A stretch of DNA of 64,000 nt from Desulfoplanes formicivorans. GTDB taxonomy: Bacteria; Desulfobacterota; Desulfovibrionia; Desulfovibrionales; Desulfomicrobiaceae. Position numbers and translations under genes: made by a program. Location of the stretch: the NCBI RefSeq assembly GCF_001748225.1, contig NZ_BDFE01000020.1, positions 256,138 through 320,137 on the forward strand. The letters run 5' to 3'. Below the pieces are notes generated by a model. That model was not told the origin of the DNA. It did not search any database and was given only the letters and a program-made list of their open reading frames with translations. Below are positions 34,878 to 44,295 of the stretch, in pieces (within the stretch, counting starts at the first letter, position 1; each line of letters opens with the position of its first letter).

Positions 34878-35762
34878 ATGATACGTCCCGAAAGCATGGA
34901 TGTTCCCCGGGAGGATGATTTTGGTACCTGGCTCGACTTGCTCGGGGTCGAACCTTCAGCCGAACTTCTTGATCGCATTGCCCGGTTTTTGCGGGATTAT
35001 CTGCAGACCCATGCCCTTTCCTGCTATGTCCTGGGGGTTTCCGGCGGCATTGACTCGGGTTTTCTGGCGGCCCTGATGCATGCGCGGTCCATTCCTTTTG
35101 TCCCTTTTTCTCTGGTCATCGAGGGCAACACCCCTGAGGAGGCCGCCCGGGCACAGGCCATTATCAGGGCGTATGGGCCTGATGCGCATTCCATGGATCA
35201 TACCCTGGATCTCACTAGCCTGTACAAGGCCGTGTCCTCGATGTGTGAAAGCGTGTTCCAACGCACGACCAGGATTGCCGAAGGCAATCTCAAGGCCAGG
35301 TGCCGGATGGTGTTTCTCTATCACGCGGCCCAGCTTGTCAGGGGATGCGTTCTGTCCACGGATCAGCTCGACGAGTTGCTGACCGGATTTTGGACCTTGC
35401 ACGGGGATGTGGGGGATGTTTCTCCCTTGCAGCTCATTCCCAAGACCACGGAATACCAGCTGGCAGGGCTGCTCTGTGCCGAGCTGGATGATCCGGCTCC
35501 CCTTGAGGCGGCCATGGCAGCCACGCCTACGGATGGACTGGGTATCTCCTCATCCGATCTGGATCAATTGGGCGTTTCCTCCTACAAAGAGGTGGAGGAG
35601 ATTTTCAGGGAATATTTCTCTCTTCAGAATCGTCGAACCCAGGGTATTCCCATGCCCGATGACGGAGAGCGGTTGGCGGCCTTGCAGCAACTGACCGTGG
35701 TCAGACGTTTCGAGTCCACATCGTTCAAGCGTCAGGGACCGGTGGTACTGAATCCCCTTTGA
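34878..35762 (+). CDS. nadE: NAD synthetase (NadE), ammonia-type
   Basis: 294 residues. It converts nicotinic acid adenine dinucleotide to NAD with ATP. The P-loop is VLGVSGGIDSGFLAALM, the helix NLKARCRMVFLYHAAQ is conserved, and the segment LSTDQLDELLTGFWTLHGDV with GD stands where most family members have GTxNxSE...G(Y/F)xTxxGD, so the Thr-Gly/Asn part is changed. There is no glutaminase domain. ATG at 34878 has AAGGAGG at the right distance. It lies 55 bases after rho. Confidence 0.9.
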   Translation: MIRPESMDVPREDDFGTWLDLLGVEPSAELLDRIARFLRDYLQTHALSCYVLGVSGGIDSGFLAALMHARSIPFVPFSLVIEGNTPEEAARAQAIIRAYGPDAHSMDHTLDLTSLYKAVSSMCESVFQRTTRIAEGNLKARCRMVFLYHAAQLVRGCVLSTDQLDELLTGFWTLHGDVGDVSPLQLIPKTTEYQLAGLLCAELDDPAPLEAAMAATPTDGLGISSSDLDQLGVSSYKEVEEIFREYFSLQNRRTQGIPMPDDGERLAALQQLTVVRRFESTSFKRQGPVVLNPL

Positions 35763-35789
35763 CAGTTCACCTTTTTTTTGGACGTCACC

Positions 35790-37307
35790 ATGACCCAGCG
35801 AACGTCTCCATCCACTTCATGCCGTACCCTGCCGACTCCATCCGGACGGAAGGGACGCTTGTGGTCGGCAGGCACGCTGGCCGTGCGCGAAAAGGCCCAC
35901 CGGCTGGTGGCCCTTGTGGTGGCCCTTGTGCTGCTTCTCGTGTTGGCCGTTCCCTCCCAATCCGCTCTTTTCAGTGAATTCACCATTTCGGATGAGGCGG
36001 AACTGGGTCGCAAGTTCAACGTCATGTTCCGGGCTAGGTTTCCGCTTATCGAGGATCCGGAAATTGTCGACTATGTCCGGGATCTCACCGGAACGATTGT
36101 CGATGTCATGCCGCCCATTGCCTTTCCCATCAATGTTCATGTGGTCCGCAACGATTCCATGAACGCCTTTGCCACAGCAGCGGGATATGTGTTCGTGTTC
36201 AGCGGGCTGATCCTCAATCTGGATAACGAGGCCGAACTCGCGGGCGTTATTGCCCATGAGCTCGCACATGTGCAGCAGCGGCACATTGCCCAGAGTATCG
36301 AGCACTCCCAGATTGCCAGTGCCGGGGCCCTGGTGGGGATGCTGGCCGGTGTTTTCCTGGGATCCCAGGGGAAAGGAGATGCCGCTGGAGGGGTCATGCT
36401 GGGGAGCATGGCCGGAGCCCAGTCGGCCATGCTCAGCTATTCCCGGGAGCACGAGCGTGAGGCCGATAATATCGGACTCACCAGTCTGGTCGATGCCGGG
36501 TACGATCCCCGCGGCATGATCGATGCCTTCGAAACCATCCGGCGCAGGACATGGATGGGCGGTGGAGGTGATATTCCGGCCTATTATCTGACCCATCCCG
36601 GTATTGAGGAGCGGATCGGGTACATTGAACAGCGCATTGCCCGCTATCCGGAAGAGGTGCGTACCCAGCACAAGGACTCCGGCCGGTTTGATCGCGTGAA
36701 GACACTTTTGCGGGCCCGGTATAGCGATCCCAAGATTGCTCTGGGTTACTATGCCCATGAGGATGAAGGCAGCATGTCGTGTCTGGATCGGTTGGGCAGG
36801 GCCATTGTGCTCTCCCGTCTCAATCGCATTCAGGAAGCCGAAAGGGCCTTTGCCCGCGCCCTTGCATGTTCTCCGGGCCGCGATCCCCTGTGGCTGCGGG
36901 AAACAGGCATTTTTTATTTTGAATACGGGCAACGGCAGGACAAGGCTGTGTCCTATCTTCAGGAAGCGGTTCTGCGCAATCCCCGGGATCTGATGGCCCT
37001 GTTTTTTTATGCGCGGATTCTGGCCGAGACCGGAAAGGTGGACGAGGGCATTGCCATGATGCAGCGCATTGAAAAACGTCTTCCCGAGGATGCGGAAATC
37101 CATTATTATCTGGGCAGGATGTATGGGCAGAAAAACGACATGTTCCATGCCTACCTGCATCTGTGTTATGCGCGGTTGTACAAGAATCAGAAACAGAAGT
37201 TCCTTCGACGTCTGGACGGTTTGAAAACGTATGCACAAACCGACGGGCAGAAAAAGGAACTTGCAAGGCTGGAAAAAACGTACAAGGAGTGGTCCCAGTA
37301 CTGGTAG
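35790..37307 (+). CDS. M48-family metalloprotease with TPR repeats, BepA-like
   Basis: 505 residues. A periplasmic zinc protease involved in outer-membrane protein quality control by family analogy with BepA (YfgC). After a long basic start there is a signal-anchor (LVALVVALVLLLVLAVPSQS) ending near residue 55. The zinc site is HELAHVQQRH, with the third ligand Glu in SREHEREADNIG. The C-terminal 200 residues contain TPR-like repeats (RIQEAERAFARALACSPGRD, QDKAVSYLQEAVLRNPRDLM). The start is uncertain: ATG at 35790, with poor ribosome site; a GTG further in would shorten the basic leader. It precedes yajC by 71 bases. Confidence 0.9.
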   Translation: MTQRTSPSTSCRTLPTPSGRKGRLWSAGTLAVREKAHRLVALVVALVLLLVLAVPSQSALFSEFTISDEAELGRKFNVMFRARFPLIEDPEIVDYVRDLTGTIVDVMPPIAFPINVHVVRNDSMNAFATAAGYVFVFSGLILNLDNEAELAGVIAHELAHVQQRHIAQSIEHSQIASAGALVGMLAGVFLGSQGKGDAAGGVMLGSMAGAQSAMLSYSREHEREADNIGLTSLVDAGYDPRGMIDAFETIRRRTWMGGGGDIPAYYLTHPGIEERIGYIEQRIARYPEEVRTQHKDSGRFDRVKTLLRARYSDPKIALGYYAHEDEGSMSCLDRLGRAIVLSRLNRIQEAERAFARALACSPGRDPLWLRETGIFYFEYGQRQDKAVSYLQEAVLRNPRDLMALFFYARILAETGKVDEGIAMMQRIEKRLPEDAEIHYYLGRMYGQKNDMFHAYLHLCYARLYKNQKQKFLRRLDGLKTYAQTDGQKKELARLEKTYKEWSQYW

Positions 37308-37378
37308 TTGACAGATCTCCGGGCCATCCTTTAACTGAAACATTCTTTTTTCGTCATTTCGTCGCCAAGGAGGCTTCA

Positions 37379-37750
37379 ATGTTTTTCGAAAGTGTGGCTT
37401 TCGCCATGGGACAGGCCGGCGGTGCCGGCGCGCAGGGCGGGGGCAACCCCATTGCCGCGTTCGCACCCCTGATCATCATGTTTGCCATTTTCTATTTTCT
37501 GCTCATCCGTCCGCAGCAGAAAAAGGCCAAGGAGCACAGGGAAACTCTGGCCAACCTCAAGCGGGGGGACCGCATTGTCACCAGCGGCGGGGTGTGCGGT
37601 CAGATCGTGAACCTGACCGAAGAGACCGTGACCATTGATGTGGGCGGTGATGTCCGCATTCCTGTCAAGCGGGCCTTTATTTCCGGTCTTGACCAGGTCG
37701 AAGAGGTCCAGAAAAAGGATACCAGGAAGGACAAGGCCAAGAAGAAATAA
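37379..37750 (+). CDS. yajC: Preprotein translocase subunit YajC
   Basis: 123 residues. A single-span membrane protein that associates with SecDF. The helix FAPLIIMFAIFYFLLIRPQQ is followed by the family motif KKAKEHRETLANLKRGDRIV and TSGGVCGQIVNL. ATG at 37379 with AAGGAGG. The gene order yajC-secD-secF is standard. A terminator lies between yajC and secD. Confidence 0.97.
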   Translation: MFFESVAFAMGQAGGAGAQGGGNPIAAFAPLIIMFAIFYFLLIRPQQKKAKEHRETLANLKRGDRIVTSGGVCGQIVNLTEETVTIDVGGDVRIPVKRAFISGLDQVEEVQKKDTRKDKAKKK

Positions 37751-37768
37751 TCGGCTTGACCGAGCCCG

Positions 37769-37802
37769 TGCGAGACCGTTTGCTGGAAGGTCTCGCATTT
37801 TT
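37769..37802 (+). terminator. Hairpin terminator between yajC and secD
   Basis: TGCGAGACC pairs with GGTCTCGCA over an 11-base loop, followed by five T bases. Read-through would still connect yajC with secDF. Confidence 0.88.
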
Positions 37803-37880
37803 GTGTCTGTTTGACGGGATGTGTCCTGCATGACTGGTTTGCAGGACGGTCGGTCCATTTTTTACATAAGGAAATCGGAG

Positions 37881-39482
37881 ATGAATGGTAGCTTACGCTG
37901 GCGGATAATTCTCACACTGGTTGTCGCGGTCGTGGCGATCGCTTTTGTCCTGCCGTCATTCCCATCGCTTCACACCTCGGGATTGAAGAAGGTTCTGCCT
38001 GACAGCGAAATCAATCTCGGCCTTGATCTCAAGGGAGGCATCCATCTGACTCTGGGTGTGGACGTGGACAAGGCAATTCTCAACTCGGTTGCCCAGATGG
38101 GTCAGGACATCCGGGCCGAGGCCCGGGAGGAAGGGGTCCTTGTTCTGCGGCCTCGTGTGAACGATCTGGGAGAACTGACCTTTGTGCTGCTGAAAAAGGA
38201 ACAGCAGGCGTCCCTGGAGGATATCCTGTCTTCACGCTTTGCCAACCTCAAGGTGAACGGTAAGACCGTCCAGGATAACGGCCAGGTTCTCTACACCATA
38301 GGACTCAAGCCCGACTATCGGGCCAAGCTGGAAAAGATGACCCTGGATCAGGCCGTCAAGACCATTCGCAACCGCATTGATCAGTTTGGTGTTGCCGAGC
38401 CCGATATCCGCAAGCAGCAGGACAATCGCATCCAGATCCAGCTGCCCGGCCTGGACGATCCCCAGCGGGCCATCAAGATCATCGGCAAGACCGCCCATCT
38501 GGAATTCATGCTTGTGGACGAGGAAGCTGATGTATCCAAGGCGGTCAGGGGCATTGTGCCTCCGGGATCTTCCCTGTATCAGCTCCAGAAGCGACGGGCC
38601 GACGGTTCCTATGCCAAGCAGCCCATTGTGCTCAAGGATGATGTGGTCATGACCGGCCAGTACATCACCGATGCCAAGACCCAATTCGATTCCTACGGTC
38701 AGGCCTATGTCAGTCTGACCTTCAATAGCCGGGGCGCCCGCATTTTCGAACGGGTCACCGGAAACAACGTCAAAAAGCGTCTGGCCATTGTTCTGGACGG
38801 CAAGGTCTATTCCGCACCGACCATTCAGGAACAGATCAGTGGGGGTCGGGCGAGCATCACCGGACATTTCACCACGGATGAGGCTCATGATCTGGCCATT
38901 GTGCTTCGGGCCGGATCCCTGCCAGCTCCGGTGACCATTCTCGAAGAACGCAGTGTTGGTCCTTCCCTGGGTCAGGAATCCATTGACAAGGGAGTCTTTT
39001 CCACCATCCTGGGCATGGTCCTGGTTCTGGGTTTCATGGTTGTGTACTACCGGTTTGCCGGTATGGTCGCCGACCTGGCCCTTGTCCTCAATATTGTGCT
39101 CATTCTGGCCGGTTTGGCAGCGTTTGGGGCGACCCTGACCCTGCCCGGTATTGCCGGTATCATCCTGACCATCGGTATGGCTGTTGACGCCAATGTGCTC
39201 ATTTTCGAGAGGATCAGGGAGGAACTGCGCAAGGGGCTTTCGGCCAAGGCCGCCATTCAGGAGGGATTCGGCCGGGCTACCTTGACCATTCTCGACGCCA
39301 ACGTGACCACGATCATTGCCGCAATCATCCTGTACCAGTTCGGGACCGGCCCCATCAGGGGCTTTGCCGTGACCCTGACGCTTGGTATCTGTGCATCCAT
39401 GTTTACGGCCATTTTTGTCTCCAGGATCATTTTTGATCTGTGGATCGAGAAACGTAAACCCGGCGCCACATTGAGCGTATAA
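37881..39482 (+). CDS. secD: Protein-export membrane protein SecD
   Basis: 533 residues. SecD/SecF use the proton gradient to pull exported proteins through. One N-terminal helix, the large periplasmic P1 domain with LGLDLKGGIHLTLGVDVDKA, then five helices with the conserved GMAVDANVLIFERIREEL. ATG at 37881 is preferred over in-frame starts up to 37821 because it places the first helix normally. Fourteen bases separate it from secF. Confidence 0.97.
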   Translation: MNGSLRWRIILTLVVAVVAIAFVLPSFPSLHTSGLKKVLPDSEINLGLDLKGGIHLTLGVDVDKAILNSVAQMGQDIRAEAREEGVLVLRPRVNDLGELTFVLLKKEQQASLEDILSSRFANLKVNGKTVQDNGQVLYTIGLKPDYRAKLEKMTLDQAVKTIRNRIDQFGVAEPDIRKQQDNRIQIQLPGLDDPQRAIKIIGKTAHLEFMLVDEEADVSKAVRGIVPPGSSLYQLQKRRADGSYAKQPIVLKDDVVMTGQYITDAKTQFDSYGQAYVSLTFNSRGARIFERVTGNNVKKRLAIVLDGKVYSAPTIQEQISGGRASITGHFTTDEAHDLAIVLRAGSLPAPVTILEERSVGPSLGQESIDKGVFSTILGMVLVLGFMVVYYRFAGMVADLALVLNIVLILAGLAAFGATLTLPGIAGIILTIGMAVDANVLIFERIREELRKGLSAKAAIQEGFGRATLTILDANVTTIIAAIILYQFGTGPIRGFAVTLTLGICASMFTAIFVSRIIFDLWIEKRKPGATLSV

Positions 39483-39496
39483 GGAGATAGACGGAA

Positions 39497-40579
39497 ATGG
39501 GACTTCAGATAATCAAGCCAGACACCAATTATAATATTATCGGGTTGAGGAAGATTGCTTTCGTCCTCTCCGGGATTCTGATCCTTATCGGATTGGCCTC
39601 CCTGGTGATCAAGGGCGGACCCAAGTACGGGATTGATTTTGCCGGCGGCATTGTCGTGCAGGCCAAGTTTCAGGAGAGTGTGGATGTCAGTGAAATCAAG
39701 GATGCTCTGGCGCCTCTCAATCTTCCCGGACTGGCCGTACAGCGGTTCGGTGATGCCGAGGCCAACGAGTATCTCATGCGCACCTCCCAGGGAACCATCA
39801 AGGCCGAGGACGTGCGTAACCAGGTCAAGGAGGCCCTGACCCAGGGGCTTGACGGCAAGGCCTTTGAAATCCAGCGGCTGGAAATGGTCGGACCCAAGGT
39901 GGGTGCTGATCTGCGTTCCAAGGCCCTTGAGGCCCTGTTCTACGCGGTCCTGCTCATTGCCATCTATATCTCCGGGCGGTTCGAACAGCGGTGGATGACC
40001 GCCGGGATCATGGCTGCCGGGCTGGCAGCGGGCATATATGTTCTGCAGCTTTTGAGTATGCCCATGACCTATCTCATTGTGGCGGCCATGATCATTACCG
40101 TTGGGTTGTGCTGGTACCTGAAGCTCAACTACGCTTTGGGGGCCGTGGTGGCACTTATTCACGACATCACCATTACGGTGGGTATCTTTTCCCTGCTGGA
40201 CAAGGATTTCGATCTGACCATTGTGGCGGCCCTGCTGACCATTCTCGGGTATTCCCTCAACGATACCATCATCGTGTTCGACCGTATTCGCGAGAATCTT
40301 CATGCCAAGACGGCCAAAACCCTGGGCGACACCATCAATATCAGTATCAACCAGACCTTGAGCCGTACCCTGCTCACATCCGGAACCACCCTCATCGTGA
40401 TTCTGGCCCTGTATTTCTTCGGGGGCGGTGTGATTCACGATTTTGCCTTTGCTCTGCTCATCGGCGTTGTGGTGGGTACCTATTCGTCCATTTACGTGGC
40501 CAGTCCCATTTTGCTCGGCTTTTCCGGCAGCAAGGGGGCGGGCAGTGAAGGAGCTCCGGCCACGGCCAATGCCTCCTGA
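39497..40579 (+). CDS. secF: Protein-export membrane protein SecF
   Basis: 360 residues. Six helices with KYGIDFAGGIVVQAKF after the first and the signature GYSLNDTIIVFDRIRENL near residue 255. AAGGAG lies nine bases ahead of the ATG. A perfect hairpin follows the stop and ends the yajC-secDF unit. Confidence 0.97.
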   Translation: MGLQIIKPDTNYNIIGLRKIAFVLSGILILIGLASLVIKGGPKYGIDFAGGIVVQAKFQESVDVSEIKDALAPLNLPGLAVQRFGDAEANEYLMRTSQGTIKAEDVRNQVKEALTQGLDGKAFEIQRLEMVGPKVGADLRSKALEALFYAVLLIAIYISGRFEQRWMTAGIMAAGLAAGIYVLQLLSMPMTYLIVAAMIITVGLCWYLKLNYALGAVVALIHDITITVGIFSLLDKDFDLTIVAALLTILGYSLNDTIIVFDRIRENLHAKTAKTLGDTINISINQTLSRTLLTSGTTLIVILALYFFGGGVIHDFAFALLIGVVVGTYSSIYVASPILLGFSGSKGAGSEGAPATANAS

Positions 40580-40600
40580 CGCACCACATTCATACACAGA

Positions 40601-40646
40601 CGCACCAAAAAAGGCGGTCCCGCAAGGGGCCGCCTTTTTTGGTGCG
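40601..40646. terminator. Bidirectional intrinsic terminator
   Basis: A 17-base perfect inverted repeat (CGCACCAAAAAAGGCGG at 40601-40617 and its complement at 40630-40646). A-run and T-run are symmetrical, so it can end both secF and the convergent cytochrome gene. Confidence 0.93.
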
Positions 40647-40684
40647 TCATGTCGGTAAGGTTGTTTCGGGTAACCGGGAGTATA

Positions 40685-42091
40685 TTACTCTGCCGAGGGC
40701 TTGCCCTGTTTTTGCTTGAAGATCTCCGGCGGTCTTGTGGTATCGCCATTGGCGTTGGGGAAATCCTTGAACATGACCGCCTTGGTTCCTGTTTCCAGGA
40801 GATGGCGGGCCTCGGCCATGAAGTTGTTGAACCGGTGCTTGCACTCGTAAAATCCGTGCCACCATGTGTAGTCCGGGGCCATCATGGCCGTACCCATGCG
40901 CGCCCGGCGTCCTTCATGGTGCCAGAGTTCGTAGAATTCCACTTCCAGTTTTTCGTCAAAGAATCGTGATTGGTCCAGAATGCCCTTGGCATAGAGTTGG
41001 TCGAGCATCGCTTTGGCCGGTTTGAAGTACACCTCGTTGTATTCCTGAACAGCCCGGTCCAGCTTGACGTAATGGGCGTCCACCCAACTCTTGCCATGGC
41101 ATTGCATGCAGATGGCCTTCATCTTTTCCTGTTCCGCAACACCGTTTGTCTGGGCGGGGAAGGCTTTGAAATCCTCAGGTCGAACGGTCAGAGGCGCCTG
41201 GAGCTCCCAGCCCAGGCGTTCGGTCACGTCATGAGTGGTCATGACCGAACCCGAACCCGACATGTGACAGGCCGAGCAGCTGGGGGTTCTGTAGTCCACA
41301 CCGGCCGTCCAGGTTCCCGGGGCAGCCGACCAGTTGTAGGTATGGCCAAAGGCGTCATAAATGGCCCCGTGCTTGGATTCGGTATAGATTTCTATTTGAG
41401 GATGGTCGGGACCGAGATGGCATTGTCCGCAGGCCTCGGGCTTTCTGGATTCTTCCACGGAAAATTTGTGCCGGGTGTGGCAGGAGGAGCAGCTTCCCAG
41501 GGAACCGTCCATGTTCAGCCGGCCAACGCCCACATTGGGCCAGGTGGACGGGTCAAGACGCCCGTCCTCTGTCTTTTTGAGGATGGTTCCGTGGCAATAG
41601 TAACACCCTGCTGTGCGTTCCCAATCGCTGTTCATGCCCTTGTTGAGCCAGGGATCGATTTTCCACATGATTTCGATGGTATTGGCGTGTTTGCTTCGGG
41701 AGTATTGCTTGACTTCATCGGGATGACACCTGGAGCAGTCCTTGGGAGTGACGGCCGCAGCCACAGGTACCCGGTATTTCTTGGTACCCCATGGGTTGTC
41801 CGAACGCTGGTACTGCTTGTAGTGGACGTCTGATACATCGGGATCGTGTTCCTCGGCCTGATGGCAGTCAATGCACGTGATGTTGGCGCTGGCGTGGCGA
41901 CTGCTTGCCCAGTCCACAAACAGGCCGGGAGATTCCGTCTTGTGGCATTCGATGCACGCCTTGGCCTGTTGAGACATGCCTCGTTCAATGCGAAATTCCT
42001 TGACCTTCTCCATCTGGGCACCAGCTGGCAGTGCGATCCAGACCATGAGAAGCAGCGCAAACACGAATCCTGTTTTGGTGCGGCCAGTCAT
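40685..42091 (-). CDS. Octahaem c-type cytochrome of the hydroxylamine oxidoreductase (HAO) family
   Basis: 468 residues with a signal peptide (TGFVFALLLMVWIALPAGAQ). Eight CxxCH haem sites are seen: CIECH 46, CIDCH 73, CSRCH 119, CYYCH 163, CSSCH 201, CGQCH 221, CSACH 272 and CMQCH 328. The C-terminal helical part has DYTWWHGFYECKHRFNNFMA, which resembles the HAO family end. ATG at 42091 has AAGGAGG ahead. In Epsilonproteobacteria such proteins with an NrfH-type partner are thought to reduce nitrite or hydroxylamine rather than oxidise it. The next gene here is such a partner. Other octahaem families (ONR, OTR, MccA) are less likely because no CxxCK or CX15CH-type site is present. Substrate is inferred. 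Confidence 0.85.
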   Translation of the reverse strand: MTGRTKTGFVFALLLMVWIALPAGAQMEKVKEFRIERGMSQQAKACIECHKTESPGLFVDWASSRHASANITCIDCHQAEEHDPDVSDVHYKQYQRSDNPWGTKKYRVPVAAAVTPKDCSRCHPDEVKQYSRSKHANTIEIMWKIDPWLNKGMNSDWERTAGCYYCHGTILKKTEDGRLDPSTWPNVGVGRLNMDGSLGSCSSCHTRHKFSVEESRKPEACGQCHLGPDHPQIEIYTESKHGAIYDAFGHTYNWSAAPGTWTAGVDYRTPSCSACHMSGSGSVMTTHDVTERLGWELQAPLTVRPEDFKAFPAQTNGVAEQEKMKAICMQCHGKSWVDAHYVKLDRAVQEYNEVYFKPAKAMLDQLYAKGILDQSRFFDEKLEVEFYELWHHEGRRARMGTAMMAPDYTWWHGFYECKHRFNNFMAEARHLLETGTKAVMFKDFPNANGDTTRPPEIFKQKQGKPSAE

Positions 42092-42154
42092 AAAACCCTC
42101 CTTGGCAAAGATGGTTGCGTGATGATCGAGCCGGGACAAGGCGTGCGGATTGAA

Positions 42155-42706
42155 TCAGAGACTGGATGCGCCTTCCTGGCAGGTCTTGAAGTCGTAATGC
42201 GTCCTGTCGTTGTGGACGAGGTCGTAATGACAGTCCACGCACTTTTTTTCATAGCCCGGTCGGGGATAAAGAACCTGTTTGTGAGCGAGCATGGCTCCCC
42301 GGTTCCTGGGCAGATAGGCAATGTTCCGATGGCATTTCTGGCACTGGTTGTTCTTGAACGAGGCATAGGCCTGGGCCCTGTTTTTGGCATGGTCATAGTC
42401 TTCCGGGCCGTCCATGGTCAGGTGGACGAACACGTCCTTGAGACCGTGCAGGGTCTTCATGTAAAAAAAGTTGATGGTGTCATGGGGAGCGGGAAGATGG
42501 CAGTCCATGCAGTCGGCCACGAACCCCTGATCATTGTTCACATGGGTCGATGTTTTCCAGGTGTTGTAGGCCCAGCGGATCTCATGGCAGGAGGCGCAGA
42601 AACTCGGTGTCGATGTTCTGACCATGGTGTAGTAGGTCATGCTGAAAAGCGGGAAGGCAATGACGATTCCAATGATGATCCATAAAAACGGACTGAATTT
42701 TTTCAT
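42155..42706 (-). CDS. Membrane-anchored tetrahaem cytochrome c, NrfH/NapC family
   Basis: 183 residues. One N-terminal helix (FLWIIIGIVIAFPLFSMTYY) anchors a periplasmic part with four haem sites, CASCH, CMDCH, CQKCH and CVDCH. Such proteins oxidise menaquinol and pass electrons to a periplasmic multihaem reductase. It lies 63 bases upstream of the octahaem cytochrome and is co-directional, so it should be its electron donor. Adjacent ATG codons at 42709 and 42706 both follow a GGGGG run; 42706 gives better spacing. Confidence 0.92.
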   Translation of the reverse strand: MKKFSPFLWIIIGIVIAFPLFSMTYYTMVRTSTPSFCASCHEIRWAYNTWKTSTHVNNDQGFVADCMDCHLPAPHDTINFFYMKTLHGLKDVFVHLTMDGPEDYDHAKNRAQAYASFKNNQCQKCHRNIAYLPRNRGAMLAHKQVLYPRPGYEKKCVDCHYDLVHNDRTHYDFKTCQEGASSL

Positions 42707-42727
42707 CATTTCCCCCGGAAAGTTGCG

Positions 42728-42836
42728 GATCAAGGTTGCTGATCAAACAGTGACGGGCAGCCCTGGTGCACGGTTCATAACAGATATTACCCTGACCCGT
42801 AGCGTAAACCGCATGTTGTAGCAAGGGTTTCCTTGC
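42728..42836 (-). promoter_or_regulatory. Two palindromes upstream of the cytochrome operon
   Basis: GATCA-N7-TGATC at 42728-42744 and GCAAGG-N4-CCTTGC at 42821-42836. Both lie in the leader of the tetrahaem/octahaem genes and could be operator sites. The region from 42710 to 43122 holds no gene that I can support. Confidence 0.35.
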
Positions 42837-43122
42837 ATTTGTGAGCACAGAGTCAACAATTTTCTGTTCGGAAAAAAGAAAGACGGCTCTGCAACAGACG
42901 TTCTGACCCTGCTGCAGGAAGTGCGGGTGCGTGGTACATGGGCGAAGCAAGTCGGCCCAGGGAAGGCGGGAAGTGCCTGCGGAAAGCCCGAAGGATGGGT
43001 GCGCACCAAACGCTTGTGCAACACGTGGCGCCGGACACATGGACAAAACCCCTTTGCCATTGCTGCAAACAATGCTAGCCTTGCCGGACAGACATGCACC
43101 TTTTCAGGGAGAGTCGGGATAC

Positions 43123-44154
43123 ATGCTAGAACAAATCATGGCATTCGTGCCTTTTGCGGGCGTTGTTGCGGCTGTTGTGGGCATTTTGTGGGCGGCGCAC
43201 TGGTTGCTCATTGGTCGGCAGGCCGAACTGGGCAATGAGCGCAAATTTTCCCGTCAGCTGATCATGCTCGGTTTGACCATTCTGGGGCTTCTTGCATCCG
43301 TGCTGGCCCTGCCGATCAACGACAGTTCGCGCAATCAGCTGATCGGCCTGGTGGGGATTGTCATCTCCGGTATGCTCGCCTTTTCGTCCACAACCATCAT
43401 TTCCAATCTGATGGCCGGGATCCTGCTGCGTATCACCAAACCGTTCCGCGTGGGTGATTTCATCCGTATTGGCGATCATTTCGGGCGGGTAACGGAACGC
43501 GGACTGTTTGATACGGAAATCCAGACGGAAACCCGTGAACTCATTGCCCTGCCCAATACCTATTGCATCAGCAATCCCGTGGCAGCCACCCTCAGTTCCG
43601 GAACCATCATCTCGGCAACCCTTTCATTGGGCTACGACCTTGATCACGTGAGAATCGAGCGCTTGCTCGAAGAAGCCGCCTCCACGTGCGGGCTCCGGGA
43701 ACCCTTTGTCCATATCATGGAATTGGGCAATTTTTCCGTAACCTATCGCGTGTCCGGGTTTCTTGATGAACCCAAACGTCTCATTTCCGTGCGTTCCACC
43801 CTTTACGGGTGCGTTCTGGATGCCCTGCATGGCCAGGGCATTGAAATCCTGTCACCTGCCTACATGAACCAGCGGCAGGTGGGGGCGGAAACACCGGTCA
43901 TTCCTTCCAACGTGGCCATGACGACGCCCAAGCAGACGGATGCCTCTCCCGAGGATATTGCCTTTGACAAGGCGGACAAGGCCGAAAAACTGGAGAACAG
44001 GAAACAGCGTCTGGGTCAGGAAATTGAAAGACTGGAAACCCTGTTGAAGGAGGATCTGGAGGAGGAGAAGAAAAAGGCGGCAAAAGAAGACCTTGAGCAG
44101 ACCAAACAACAGCTCAAGGAGCTTGATGAAAAGGTCGACCCGGTACAGGAGTGA
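43123..44154 (+). CDS. MscS-family mechanosensitive channel
   Basis: 343 residues from ATG 43123; an ATG at 43039 would add 28. Three N-terminal helices end in the pore helix region VGIVISGMLAFSSTTIISNL, followed by the MscS beta domain with KPFRVGDFIRIGDHFGRVTE and ALPNTYCISNPVAA. The last 60 residues are a charged coiled coil (ENRKQRLGQEIERLETLLKE), longer than in E. coli MscS. The channel should release solutes on osmotic downshock. The gene stands alone. Confidence 0.92.
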   Translation: MLEQIMAFVPFAGVVAAVVGILWAAHWLLIGRQAELGNERKFSRQLIMLGLTILGLLASVLALPINDSSRNQLIGLVGIVISGMLAFSSTTIISNLMAGILLRITKPFRVGDFIRIGDHFGRVTERGLFDTEIQTETRELIALPNTYCISNPVAATLSSGTIISATLSLGYDLDHVRIERLLEEAASTCGLREPFVHIMELGNFSVTYRVSGFLDEPKRLISVRSTLYGCVLDALHGQGIEILSPAYMNQRQVGAETPVIPSNVAMTTPKQTDASPEDIAFDKADKAEKLENRKQRLGQEIERLETLLKEDLEEEKKKAAKEDLEQTKQQLKELDEKVDPVQE

Positions 44155-44295
44155 TGGCACCGGGTTCATGACTCTGGCGCGCGAGGCGTAAGTGCCAGCT
44201 TTGTGGGCGGACAGGCCGCAACCATGCCGTCAAGACGGAGAAACCGCGCCCAAGCGGGATGCTGGCGGCATGGACGCTTTGGTCATGTCCGGGGA

